DNA from: CAZRVH01 sp964603635
GTDB taxonomy: Bacteria > Patescibacteriota > Gracilibacteria > Peribacterales > Peribacteraceae
Length of the DNA: 64,000 nucleotides
NCBI GenBank assembly: GCA_964603635.1
Contig: CAZRVH010000003.1
Location: forward strand, 22,402-86,401
Direction: 5' to 3'
A model generated the notes under the pieces. That model was given only the letters and a program-made list of their open reading frames with translations. It was not told the DNA's origin and ran no database searches. The position numbers were made by a program, and so were the translations under genes. Position 1 is the first letter of the stretch, and each line of letters opens with the position of its first letter. This document shows positions 9,080-17,618 of this stretch, piece after piece.

Positions 9080-9903
9080 ACAGGCTCGCACACGTAGGTC
9101 GTGCCGTAGCCGAAATTTCGCAAGCCGGGCAGCCAGCATCCTTTCAGGAGAAGTTTGCTGAGGGGTACGAGGAACGGAAGGTACGGGAAGATGTACGAAC
9201 TGCCTCGGTAGCGGATCACCTTGAGTCCGCCCGCCTCGATGCTCCTCTTTCCCCTGCGGGGAAAACGCCAGATATGGATGAGGTCCGTGCGTCCGGCGTA
9301 TCCTTCGTTCACGCCGTCCTGCCCGGTCACGAGCGCCCAGAGGACCTGCAGGAATCCGTAGACGAGGGCATACGGGGTCTTGCGGGAGATGGTCCAGTAC
9401 TTGTCCCCTCCCAAAAGCACCATGGCACTCGGATTGAGACACGTGGGGATGGCCGCGATCACCTGCTTCTTCGCGACGCGCGCGAGTTCCGCGGCGCCCT
9501 TGGAAAAATCGGGCACGTGTTCCAGCACGTGGCTGGAGACGACGTAGTCGAACGACTTGTCGGCGGCAGGCAGGCGCTCCGCATCGCCCACGAGGAACGT
9601 CGTGCGGTCGCCGACTCCCTGCTCCTGCGCGTACGTTTTGCACGCGGCGACGTTCGGCTCGGAAAGATCCACCCCCGTCACGACGCATCCTTTCTTCGCG
9701 AGCATCACGCACATGATTCCCTCGCCGCAGCCGCTGTCCAGCACCGTGGCGCCGGCCGGGATCAGATCCACGAACGCCTGGTACTGCGTGTGATGGGCGT
9801 GGCGGCGGATGGGAGACGTCGAATGGAACCGCTTCTCAATGATTTCATCATGGAGCTGCGTATAAACTGCTTTGTTGCCTTCGGCGTTGAGAAGATCTGT
9901 CAT
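9061..9903 (-). CDS. SAM-dependent class I methyltransferase
   Basis: A 280-residue methyltransferase with motif I VLDSGCGEG near residue 55, acidic strand-2 end GVDLSE and motif FDYVVSSHVLEH. The start MTDLLNAEG overlaps the upstream glycosyltransferase stop by 4 bases (ATGA), which supports this start over a longer one. The C-terminal third contains hydrophobic stretches (PYALVYGFLQVLWALV) that could associate with the membrane. It probably methylates a glycan or lipid-linked intermediate; the target is not deducible. Confidence 0.8.
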   Translation of the reverse strand: MTDLLNAEGNKAVYTQLHDEIIEKRFHSTSPIRRHAHHTQYQAFVDLIPAGATVLDSGCGEGIMCVMLAKKGCVVTGVDLSEPNVAACKTYAQEQGVGDRTTFLVGDAERLPAADKSFDYVVSSHVLEHVPDFSKGAAELARVAKKQVIAAIPTCLNPSAMVLLGGDKYWTISRKTPYALVYGFLQVLWALVTGQDGVNEGYAGRTDLIHIWRFPRRGKRSIEAGGLKVIRYRGSSYIFPYLPFLVPLSKLLLKGCWLPGLRNFGYGTTYVCEPVQVNGK

Positions 9904-11090
9904 GGGAGGGCTGGAGTATATGCTTCCTGCACGGTGCGCCTCGCGATCATACCCCAAGTGAAGTGCGCCGCGGCATAGGAAGATGCCTCTTTCGCTTTCG
10001 CCAGCGACTCGTCGCGATGGGTCAGGGCGTAGGAAATGCGGTCGGCAAGGATGCGGATGGACGCGTCCGGCAGGCCGAAGGGGGCGTCGTATTCGCTATG
10101 TTCGGACCCCGTGATATCCGCCAGGTATCCGCGCTCTTCGCTTCGTCCCAGCAATTCGACCAGGCCGCCCACTTTGCTGGCGATGACGATGCGGTTTTGT
10201 GCCATCGCCTCGATGCATGTGAGGCTCGTGGACTCCGCGGTCGAAGGCATGATGACGGCGGTCGCCTCCTCGTAAAATTCCTTCAGGCGCGCATGGCCGA
10301 CGGGCCCTTCGAACGTGACGCAATCGTCGACCTTCAGGTCCTTCGCCAACTGCACGATCCGGTCCTTCCACGGCCCGTCGCCCACGCATGTCACGCGGAT
10401 GCCGGGATGCTTTTCGCGAAGGAAGGGCAGAGCCGCTATGAAGTACTGCACCCCGTTCTTCGGGTTCAGACGACGCACGGTGAGGAGGCGAGGAGGATCA
10501 AACGAAGGCTCGCCGAAAGGCCGGAAAAGGTCGTCATCGTATCCGTTGGAAATGGCGACGATCTTGTCTCCGAAACCGCACGCGCGGATCTCCACGCTCA
10601 TGTCCTCGCTGGTGGAAATAATGACGCGCGCCCATCGCATCGTGAGGTGCCTCCACGCGCGGAAGACCAGCATGTGGAACCACGGCGCATTGGCCGGGGG
10701 CAGAAGGCCGAGCCCGTGCTGCGTGACGACGAACGGCTTGCGGCGCATCCACGCGACGAACCCGGTGAGGAACCCCAGGCGCGTGCTGTAGTGGGCGTGG
10801 AGGACTTCGGCGCCGTCGGATTCCTTCCAGAGCGTGCGAAGAATGCCGATAAGTGATCCGAAACCCGCGTAGGGAACGCGGATGACGGGACAGGTCGCAT
10901 CCCCTTCCCACGCACCTTTCTCGTTCGTGACAAAGGTGACGTCATGCCCCTGCGCACGCAGCTCCCGCACGAGATAATGCACGTGGTACTCGCCTCCGCC
11001 GAGGCGGGGCAGGTACGTATCGGAGGTCACGAGGATCGTCATCCGTCTTCGCGGTGTGGTCTGGCCGTCGGACTGTTGTGACTGATTCAT
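9900..11090 (-). CDS. Glycosyltransferase family 4
   Basis: A 396-residue GT-B enzyme. The N-terminal acceptor half begins MTILVTSDTYLPRLGGGEYHV; the donor half has NGYDDDLF, VRRLNPKNGVQYF, VTCVGDGPW and the EX7E-type region (MPSTAESTSLTCIEAMA). It transfers a sugar from a nucleotide donor with retention. Either of two in-frame ATGs 48 bases apart may be used; neither has a good Shine-Dalgarno sequence. It lies between wecB and the methyltransferase in one reverse-strand operon with overlapping or closely spaced genes. Confidence 0.85.
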   Translation of the reverse strand: MNQSQQSDGQTTPRRRMTILVTSDTYLPRLGGGEYHVHYLVRELRAQGHDVTFVTNEKGAWEGDATCPVIRVPYAGFGSLIGILRTLWKESDGAEVLHAHYSTRLGFLTGFVAWMRRKPFVVTQHGLGLLPPANAPWFHMLVFRAWRHLTMRWARVIISTSEDMSVEIRACGFGDKIVAISNGYDDDLFRPFGEPSFDPPRLLTVRRLNPKNGVQYFIAALPFLREKHPGIRVTCVGDGPWKDRIVQLAKDLKVDDCVTFEGPVGHARLKEFYEEATAVIMPSTAESTSLTCIEAMAQNRIVIASKVGGLVELLGRSEERGYLADITGSEHSEYDAPFGLPDASIRILADRISYALTHRDESLAKAKEASSYAAAHFTWGMIARRTVQEAYTPALP

Positions 11091-11127
11091 AATGGGATGT
11101 CGTACGCTACGCCGGATTTCGCGCGGC

Positions 11128-12201
11128 TCATGCGTAGCGGGAGAGAAGGTCTTCCAGAATCGTGTCCGAGGGATGGTCGACTGCGTAGACGGGCTTCCAA
11201 GGGATCTTGGATCCCAGCAATTCGTCGGCGGCGGCGCGGATGACATCGACATCGAACCCGGTGACGCGGTTGCCCCCGGCATCGAAGGTCTCGGGGCGCT
11301 CGGTATTCTCGCGCACCGTGATGCACGGGACACGGACGATCGCGGCCTCCTCCTGGAGGCCTCCGGAATCGGTGACGAGCAAGCGCGTGCCGGAGAGCAA
11401 CTTGAGCATCGAGAAATAACCGACAGGTTCGATCATCGTCATGCGGTCGAAGAGCGAGAGGTCGGTGATCATCTTGCGGGTGCGGGGATGGACCGGGAAG
11501 ACGGCCGTGAGACCGTGCGCGACGAGGACGTCATGGATGCCATGGAGTACCGAAAGCAAGCGCTCGGGCTGGTCCACGAGGGCGGGGCGGTGGAGCGTGA
11601 TGATGGCATAGGGCCCGGACACGAGCGGCGCGAGGACGCTCTCCCACGGGCGGGCATGGGCTTCGACCAAGTGTTCCGACACGGCGTCGGCCACGGTGTT
11701 CCCCGCGACGAGGATGCGCGCGGCATCGATCCCCTCGCGGCGCGCGCGCTCGGCCTGGTGCTCGGTGGGGACGTAGAGACGCTGCGCCATGCCGTCGATC
11801 TTGATGCGGTTCACCTCCTCCGGCATCGACAGGTCGTCGCTGCGCAGTCCCGCCTCCACGTGGGCGACGGGGATGCCAAGCGTGTGCGCGGCCAGCGCAC
11901 CGCCGTAGGCGCTGTTCGTATCGCCCTGGACAATGACGCACGACGGCTTGATGTCGGACAGCGCCTTCTCCAAGGCCGGCAGCAGGTTCTCGAAAAACTC
12001 TTTCGACGATTTCCCCGCGCTCTGCAGCTGGACGTTGGGTGCGGGCAACTCAAGCTCGCGGAAGAAAAGCCCGTCGAGCAACGGATCGTAGTGCTGGCCC
12101 GTATGGATGAGTCGGAAATCGATCGTTCGTTCGACGCAGCGGCGCAGCAAGGGCGCCATCTTGATGATCTCCGGCCGGGTACCGAGGACGAAGCACAACA
12201 T
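11128..12201 (-). CDS. wecB: UDP-N-acetylglucosamine 2-epimerase, non-hydrolysing
   Basis: A 357-residue WecB-family enzyme that interconverts UDP-GlcNAc and UDP-ManNAc. Marks: LGTRPEIIKMAPL at the N-terminus, HTGQHYD, QGDTNSA, HVEAGLRSDD, PEEVNRIKID, and TDSGGLQEEA near residue 270. It is distinct from the hydrolysing NeuC enzyme at the left of the window, so the cell has both routes from UDP-GlcNAc. The start MLCFVLGTRPE shares one base with the stop of the upstream glycosyltransferase (TGATG), indicating translational coupling. Confidence 0.92.
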   Translation of the reverse strand: MLCFVLGTRPEIIKMAPLLRRCVERTIDFRLIHTGQHYDPLLDGLFFRELELPAPNVQLQSAGKSSKEFFENLLPALEKALSDIKPSCVIVQGDTNSAYGGALAAHTLGIPVAHVEAGLRSDDLSMPEEVNRIKIDGMAQRLYVPTEHQAERARREGIDAARILVAGNTVADAVSEHLVEAHARPWESVLAPLVSGPYAIITLHRPALVDQPERLLSVLHGIHDVLVAHGLTAVFPVHPRTRKMITDLSLFDRMTMIEPVGYFSMLKLLSGTRLLVTDSGGLQEEAAIVRVPCITVRENTERPETFDAGGNRVTGFDVDVIRAAADELLGSKIPWKPVYAVDHPSDTILEDLLSRYA

Positions 12202-13361
12202 CAGGCGGCTTTGGAAGCGGCTGCCAAAACGCGCTTCATGCGCTCTTCCCACGTATGATTCTTCACTTTCTCCACGGCAGCCTTGGCCTTGGCAACGGCC
12301 TCATCAGGATGGGCGGAGATATACGACAAGACCTTCGCGAGATCCCCGCTGTCCCCCGGAATGCAGAAGTAACAGACGTCTTCGGTAAGCACGTCGCGCA
12401 CGGTGGGAAGGTCGGAGGAAATCATGGGACGGTCCGCCGCCATGTACTCGAACATCTTCAGCGGTGACATGTGGTGGCGGTAGTGCGGGAAGTCCGGGAA
12501 GGGCATGGCGAGCACGTCGCAGGCCGCGAGCATCTGCGGGACCTGTTTGCCGGATACCTCTCCCGTGAACCGTACGTCTTCCTCGGTTAATCCGAGATCC
12601 TGCGCCATTTTGCGGTATTCATCGGCGTCCTTCTCCGGTCCCCCGACAATCAGCGCCATGAATTTTTTCTGCTGCTGCAACCGCTTCACGGCCTCCAAAA
12701 TATGTTTCACCCCCTTCTCCATGAAGAGCGTCTTGAGGCGGCCGACATAGCCCACGACCAGACGATCCGTCGAAAGGCCGATTAATTTTCTTGCCTCATC
12801 GCGCGGCGGAACCTTCGCGAACCGACGCAGGTCGACCCCGTCCCCTTCGGTCATCAGTTTCGCGGGAGGCACGCCCCATTCCTTGAGTGTTCGGTGCATG
12901 GAGGACGTGAGGCAGTCGACGAGGACGCACTGCCCGCACCGGCGGATGAACGCGCGGAGGTTGCGTCGCGGGAGGGAGTGCAGTTCGAGGATGACGGGAA
13001 TGCCCGTTGCAAGGAGGGCAGGGAGAAGCGCGGGGGCGCGGGTGTAGAGGAGGTCGAAGCGGTCGGGCGTGAGCTCCTTGGCATAGTCGCGCTTGAGTCC
13101 TTGGTTCTGCAGGAAGAGACGCAGCGGACGCAGCGGCGGCCAATTGGGAACGTACATCTTGTTGCCGATGTGTTTGAGTCCGATACGGTCGCTCACGCCG
13201 TAGTACGACGCGAAGGGCTCCTCCACGGTTTCCTTGCGGATGGTGGCGAACACGGTTACCTCATGGCCAAGGTTGATGAGCGCGTCGCACACCTGCGCGA
13301 TCTGATGGCCGTGCGCGCGTTCGCTGGGAAGCCGGACATTGGTGCAGTACGCGATCCTCAT
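12201..13361 (-). CDS. Glycosyltransferase family 4
   Basis: A 386-residue GT-B enzyme starting MRIAYCTNVRLPSERAHG. The donor site shows GDGVDLRRF, VGYVGRLKTLFMEKG, IVGGPEKDADEY and PFPDFPHYRHHMSPLKMFEYMA. It overlaps genes on both sides by a few bases (ATGA upstream, TGATG downstream), so it is the middle of a tightly coupled MT-GT-WecB-GT-MT block. The sugar and acceptor are unknown. Confidence 0.85.
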   Translation of the reverse strand: MRIAYCTNVRLPSERAHGHQIAQVCDALINLGHEVTVFATIRKETVEEPFASYYGVSDRIGLKHIGNKMYVPNWPPLRPLRLFLQNQGLKRDYAKELTPDRFDLLYTRAPALLPALLATGIPVILELHSLPRRNLRAFIRRCGQCVLVDCLTSSMHRTLKEWGVPPAKLMTEGDGVDLRRFAKVPPRDEARKLIGLSTDRLVVGYVGRLKTLFMEKGVKHILEAVKRLQQQKKFMALIVGGPEKDADEYRKMAQDLGLTEEDVRFTGEVSGKQVPQMLAACDVLAMPFPDFPHYRHHMSPLKMFEYMAADRPMISSDLPTVRDVLTEDVCYFCIPGDSGDLAKVLSYISAHPDEAVAKAKAAVEKVKNHTWEERMKRVLAAASKAA

Positions 13362-13990
13362 GCGGGCTTGCGGGCGATGACGAGATAGCCGAGAACGTAG
13401 TTGGTCGATAATTCGTTATAACGCTTGCTTGCCTTTCCCAAGAATCGATCCAAGCCGATGGCGCAGCGCATGGAAAGCCTCCGCAGGACGCCGGGCAGCA
13501 GCCACGAACTGTATTGATAAACGCAGGCGAAGACTCCGTATCCCATGGGCTCCACGGACTCGACTGCGAAGCCGGCATCGGTGAACATGCGCCGGAGCGT
13601 CTCGCCTGTGAACCGGTAATAATCGTGCGGACAGGGATGCAGCGGGATGGAAAAGGGCGTGACGGAAACGATCTTCCCTCCGGGCTTCGTGACGCGCATG
13701 CTCTCACGCAGGACGTGCATGTAGCCGTAGGTGTGCTCGAGTAAATTCAAGCAAAGGACATGGTCGTACGATGCATCGCCGACCGGAAACGGTTGTTCGA
13801 CATCGAACTTCAGGTCGTACCCGTACTCCTCGTCGATATTCACCACCGTAAACGTAGGCGTGCCGCGAAACAATTCGTGGTAGCCCGACTTGCGCGATCC
13901 CCCGAGGTCCAGGACGGACCCGTTCAATTCCACGCCCTTGAGGGCATTGTAAAAACGTGTCCGGAACAAGCTGTGCGTCGCATGTGCCAT
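13358..13990 (-). CDS. SAM-dependent methyltransferase
   Basis: A 210-residue class I methyltransferase: SVLDLGGSRKSGYHE (motif I), DASYDHVLCLNLLEHTYG and the post-motif KPGGKIVSVTPFSIPLHPCPHDYYRF. The HPCPHDYYRFT stretch is typical of methyltransferases in sugar clusters. Its stop overlaps the next start by 4 bases. It lies 17 bases downstream of another glycosyltransferase in the same direction. Confidence 0.8.
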   Translation of the reverse strand: MAHATHSLFRTRFYNALKGVELNGSVLDLGGSRKSGYHELFRGTPTFTVVNIDEEYGYDLKFDVEQPFPVGDASYDHVLCLNLLEHTYGYMHVLRESMRVTKPGGKIVSVTPFSIPLHPCPHDYYRFTGETLRRMFTDAGFAVESVEPMGYGVFACVYQYSSWLLPGVLRRLSMRCAIGLDRFLGKASKRYNELSTNYVLGYLVIARKPA

Positions 13991-14007
13991 GCACGGATGA
14001 TACAGGA

Positions 14008-15030
14008 TCAGTTTTTCATTGTCTCCATGTGCGACACGAGGAGCGCAATGAGCCGATCAAGCCCGTGGTGCCGTATAACGGCTTCCCGGAGCGATGCACG
14101 GATCGCCTGTTTTTCGGCGGCAGGCAATGCCAAGGCCGCGGCAACCGTCTGTCCGAGTGTTTCGGGGGTACAGCGCAGCGATTCCGGGAGGATGTCGGCC
14201 AAAGCCGGCGACACGGAGACCGTGATACATCCGCATGCCATTGCCTCCAGTACCGCCTTGTCGAGACCGGTCAGGCTGGCATGCACGAAGACGTCTGCTT
14301 CCTGCATCAGCTGCGCGAGCCGGTCATGCGGGACGGTGCGGAAGGAGACGCGCTGCCGCAGGCGAAGGACATCGATGTCGCGCTGCAGAGCCTGCTCCAA
14401 CACCCTGTCTTGCGCCGTCACGGGACCGCCGACCCACTGCAGATGGCACGTGTCGGGCAGGGCGGAAAGAAGGCGGATGACGCGGCCGGGGAATTTTGCC
14501 TCGGTGATGCGCCCCACGGAGAGGAGACGTCCGGACACGCGTTGCGACTCGTCCGGGGCGAAGAGGTCGGTATCGATGCCGTGCCCCGTGACGATGCTTT
14601 TGCCCGTGCGCAGCGGCATGCCGTAGGACGACGCGCTGAAGACCTTCCTTACCATCGTCAATGCGACCCTGAGGGGCCAACGCGTGCCGCGCGACTCGTA
14701 CCAGAGGTACCTCGCCTTCCCGAGCAGCATCCACATCGGCCCCCCGATCACCATCCAGACGGGGGTCATGTGCACGAGCACCGCATCGTACCCGGCGCGG
14801 TGCTTCCAGAGGAGACTCTCGAACCGGACGACCTGCTCGAACGTCGGCTTCCCCGCTTCCTTACCGAGCGACAGCACGGTCACGTTCTGTGGCAACGAAT
14901 GTTCGCCCACCGCCTGCGCGATGACGGTGACATGGTCCGCGTGCCTTGCGAACGCGGCGATCCATGCATGGAAGAACCCAAGGACGGAATCCTTCCGATC
15001 GACTCTCTGGGTGACGATCAGGAGTTTCAT
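14008..15030 (-). CDS. Glycosyltransferase family 4
   Basis: A 340-residue GT-B enzyme starting MKLLIVTQRVDRKDS. The C-terminal half has HGIDTDLFAP, LLSVGRITEAKFP, LQWVGGPVTAQD and DVFVHASLTGLDKAVLEAMACG, the donor-site helix. It is slightly shorter than the family average. It heads the reverse block that continues through the methyltransferase and WecB; its upstream side is a 171-base spacer with a degenerate-word hairpin. Confidence 0.85.
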   Translation of the reverse strand: MKLLIVTQRVDRKDSVLGFFHAWIAAFARHADHVTVIAQAVGEHSLPQNVTVLSLGKEAGKPTFEQVVRFESLLWKHRAGYDAVLVHMTPVWMVIGGPMWMLLGKARYLWYESRGTRWPLRVALTMVRKVFSASSYGMPLRTGKSIVTGHGIDTDLFAPDESQRVSGRLLSVGRITEAKFPGRVIRLLSALPDTCHLQWVGGPVTAQDRVLEQALQRDIDVLRLRQRVSFRTVPHDRLAQLMQEADVFVHASLTGLDKAVLEAMACGCITVSVSPALADILPESLRCTPETLGQTVAAALALPAAEKQAIRASLREAVIRHHGLDRLIALLVSHMETMKN

Positions 15031-15100
15031 TGAAGCGAGTATATGTTCTTTCTGGCGAAGGGGGGAGTTTATTTACGTAAATAATGGGAAAGCAATAGAA

Positions 15101-15160
15101 GGAATAAAGGAAATAGAGGATCGACGTTGAAAAAATCTCATCCTCTATTGCTTCTATTCC
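15101..15160. repeat. Degenerate-word hairpin, purine arm first (AATAGAGGA word)
   Basis: The left arm at 15101-15121 pairs with the right arm at 15140-15160 at 18 of 21 positions; the core ATAGAGGAT/ATCCTCTAT is perfect. The arms are made of repeated variants of GGAATA and AATAGAGG. It lies between two same-direction glycosyltransferase genes, 41 bases from the stop at its right. Confidence 0.8.
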
Positions 15161-15201
15161 CTCATGACAAAAACGGCAAATTCCTATCCTTCTCCAAAAG
15201 C

Positions 15202-16308
15202 TCACCGTACGGCTGTAGTTTTGAGAAACCGCGCGTACTGCGCGATGAGTTGCCTACGCTCAAAGCGGTCGACGATCATGGCGGCGTTGCGGCCCACGGC
15301 ATCGCGCAATGCCGGATCGCGCAGGAGCATCGATATTTTGTCAGCGAGATCGTCGGGTTCGCCCGTGGTGAAGTAGCCGTTCTTCCCTTCGTCGATCACG
15401 TCCGGCATCACCCCCACCTGGGTCACGACCACCGGCATGCCCGCGGCCATCGCTTCCAAGGCGCTGCGCGGCCCGCCTTCGCTCAGCGAGTTCATGACGA
15501 ACACCTTGGCGGTGCGCATCTTGCGCAACACGTCCTCCTGCGTGGGCATCCAGCCGCGGAACTCCACGCGCTGGGCGATGCGCAGATCCCTCGCGAGCTT
15601 CTCGCAGGAAGCACGTTCCGGGCCGTCCCCGATGACGAGCAGGCGCACGCCCGGCAGCTTCGCCACCGCCTTCAGGAGGTTCGGGAGTCCCTTGTTGGAA
15701 ACGAGCCGGGCGCAAAAGACGATATCGTACAACTGGTGGGTGTCCGGCAAGCTCTCGAACAGTTCGCGATCCAGGTAAAAGGACGGCACGACGAAGATCT
15801 TCGACTTCGGCGATTTCCAGCCCAGGAGGCGCTCCGCGGTGCCCTTGCTGACGGTGCGCACGGCGGATGCCGCGCGGATCTCTCCGGGCAGGTAGGCGCG
15901 CGACAGGATTTTGCCGATGCGTTCCGCGAATGACGCCGGCTTGGGATAGCCGACGAGATGATGGATCTCCAATACCCACGGGATCTTGATCTTTCTGGCC
16001 AGCAGACGCGCGCCGATGCCGTTATAGAAGGGCGGAAATTCGTGCACGGTCATCACCTGGTGACGGAAATGCAGGTGCAGCTGCGCGCCTTTCTTTCTGA
16101 TCCACGACGACTGGGAAAGGAGCCCCTTGGGGTTGGGGTGCAGGTACGCGTTGCCGAAGAGCGTCATCGCCTCGGGCGCGTCCTTCACGTGCGGGGTGAT
16201 GATATCGATGCGGTCCCATTCCTTGGAAAAAGCTTCCAGCGTGTAATAAAACGCGCCCTTCTTTCCCTCCAGAAGACTTCTGTCGCCTGAAATCATAAGC
16301 AGATTCAT
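15202..16308 (-). CDS. Glycosyltransferase family 4
   Basis: A 368-residue GT-B enzyme starting MNLLMISGDRSLLEGKKGAFY. Visible donor-site motifs: VPSFYLDRELF, VFCARLVSNKGLPNLL, LVIGDGPERA and NSLSEGGPRSALEAMAAGMPVV. The gene is coupled (ATGA overlap) to a 26-codon ORF whose first residues copy its own N-terminus. Acceptor and donor are unknown. Confidence 0.85.
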   Translation of the reverse strand: MNLLMISGDRSLLEGKKGAFYYTLEAFSKEWDRIDIITPHVKDAPEAMTLFGNAYLHPNPKGLLSQSSWIRKKGAQLHLHFRHQVMTVHEFPPFYNGIGARLLARKIKIPWVLEIHHLVGYPKPASFAERIGKILSRAYLPGEIRAASAVRTVSKGTAERLLGWKSPKSKIFVVPSFYLDRELFESLPDTHQLYDIVFCARLVSNKGLPNLLKAVAKLPGVRLLVIGDGPERASCEKLARDLRIAQRVEFRGWMPTQEDVLRKMRTAKVFVMNSLSEGGPRSALEAMAAGMPVVVTQVGVMPDVIDEGKNGYFTTGEPDDLADKISMLLRDPALRDAVGRNAAMIVDRFERRQLIAQYARFLKTTAVR

Positions 16309-16385
16309 AGCGATACGGAGGAATGGAAGCCGCCCTGCCGGCCGAAGCTCGTAGAGCGAAGGCCGATGATCATGAGGAGATTCAT
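16305..16385 (-). pseudogene. 26-residue ORF that copies the start of the downstream glycosyltransferase
   Basis: Reads MNLLMIIGLRSTSFG... and ends 26 residues in, with its TGA overlapping the ATG of the glycosyltransferase (ATGA). The first eight residues match those of that enzyme except at position 7 (MNLLMISG). Two readings are possible: the remnant of a deleted glycosyltransferase, or a short upstream coupling peptide. I favour a remnant. Confidence 0.45.
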
Positions 16386-16402
16386 ACGGTGAAAGTTTAG
16401 AC

Positions 16403-16482
16403 GGTATGGGTGATAGGTTATAGCGAAAAATTGCACAACCAGAAAGGGATGAGGGGGCAAACTATCACCTATACCTATCGCC
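16403..16482. repeat. Degenerate-word hairpin (GATAGGT word)
   Basis: Left arm about 16403-16424 (GGGTGATAGGTTATAG), right arm 16461-16482 (CTATCACCTATACCTATCG). The best local stem is ATAGGTTATAG against CTATCACCTAT (10 of 11). The right arm ends 7 bases past the stop codon of the glycosyltransferase to its right. Confidence 0.65.
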
Positions 16483-16489
16483 TAATTTC

Positions 16490-17569
16490 TTACAACAACC
16501 CTTGGAACAACGCCACATGCTCCCTCGCAAGGGCGTCCCATCCGCGTTCGGGAAGGGGCTTCGCGCATCGTTCCGCGATCTTCTCGTAATCACGCATCAC
16601 CTCCTCGATACCCGCCTGGATCTCGCGCGGCGTCAGGATGCGGCGCACCAGCATGCCGTCGGTCAACGCGCGGCTCAGTCCGTTTTCGTCGGTCAGCAAC
16701 ACGGGTAGTCCTTCGCAGCGGGCCTCCAAGGCGGCATTCGGGCTGATGTCGGTATAGGACGAAATGACCATGAGGTCATGTTCGCGGAAGGTATCCTTCT
16801 TCCGGCTGCCACCCTGGGGCGGAAGGACGGTGATGCGATCCGCCGCGTCCAGCTTGCGGATTGTTTTGAGGATGGAAGCCTGCATGGGCCCCTCCCCCAC
16901 GATGGTCAGGGTGACATCGGGGAAATTTTTGACGGCCTGGAGCAGGGAGCCGATATTTTTGAAAGCCACGAAACGCCCCAGGAAAAGAAGTTTGAACGGC
17001 GTATGCCTTGCATGATGGGACGGAACGCCTCCCGGAAGCGCGTTCTCGATGACGCTATGCAGGGGCAGGGCTCGGTAGGCTTTCTCGTACAAACCCTGCT
17101 GGAACTCGGTGGAAAAAACGATGTGGTCGAACGTTCTCAAAAGGCCGTTCATGGCTCCGTGAAAACGCTCCTGGGTGCCGTACCATTCCCGCAGTCCCAA
17201 GGTGCCGCCCTTGTCGGTGTAACGTTCCCAGCGGAAATCTCCCCCGAGACGCAGGATTTTCTTCGGATGCCTGAGGTGCGCGAGCCACAACGGCATGCCC
17301 GCGCTGACGGAAGAAAAGGCATAGACGATATCGCTGTCGGCGGCATGCTTGCGCAAGGCCGATGCGAAACGGAACCAACGGACGAGCGGCAGACGCCCCT
17401 TGGGGACGCGAATCACGGGAAAGGGATCGTCCCCCGTCTTTCCCTTGGCATACGTGACGACCTGCACGTCCACCTTCATTTTTTGCAAGGCATGCGCCAG
17501 CTCGCGCACATAGGTCGCGGGACCTCCGATATCGGGGGGGTAGATGCCGGTGGCGAGGGTGACTTTCAT
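16490..17569 (-). CDS. Glycosyltransferase family 4
   Basis: A 359-residue GT-B enzyme starting MKVTLATGIYPPDIGGPATYV, an N-terminus typical of GT4 proteins that act late in glycan assembly. The donor half has LLFLGRFVAFKNIGSLL, LTIVGEGPM and SSYTDISPNAALEARCEGLPVL, where Asp-Ile-Ser replaces the usual Glu-Gly-Phe near the catalytic glutamate. It is followed by a degenerate-word hairpin and preceded by the RfbB-like gene on the same strand (49-base gap). Confidence 0.85.
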   Translation of the reverse strand: MKVTLATGIYPPDIGGPATYVRELAHALQKMKVDVQVVTYAKGKTGDDPFPVIRVPKGRLPLVRWFRFASALRKHAADSDIVYAFSSVSAGMPLWLAHLRHPKKILRLGGDFRWERYTDKGGTLGLREWYGTQERFHGAMNGLLRTFDHIVFSTEFQQGLYEKAYRALPLHSVIENALPGGVPSHHARHTPFKLLFLGRFVAFKNIGSLLQAVKNFPDVTLTIVGEGPMQASILKTIRKLDAADRITVLPPQGGSRKKDTFREHDLMVISSYTDISPNAALEARCEGLPVLLTDENGLSRALTDGMLVRRILTPREIQAGIEEVMRDYEKIAERCAKPLPERGWDALAREHVALFQGLL

Positions 17570-17618
17570 GATCGGATTGTAGCGGGGATAGCGTACGTTG
17601 CATCAGGTTCCTTGGATG

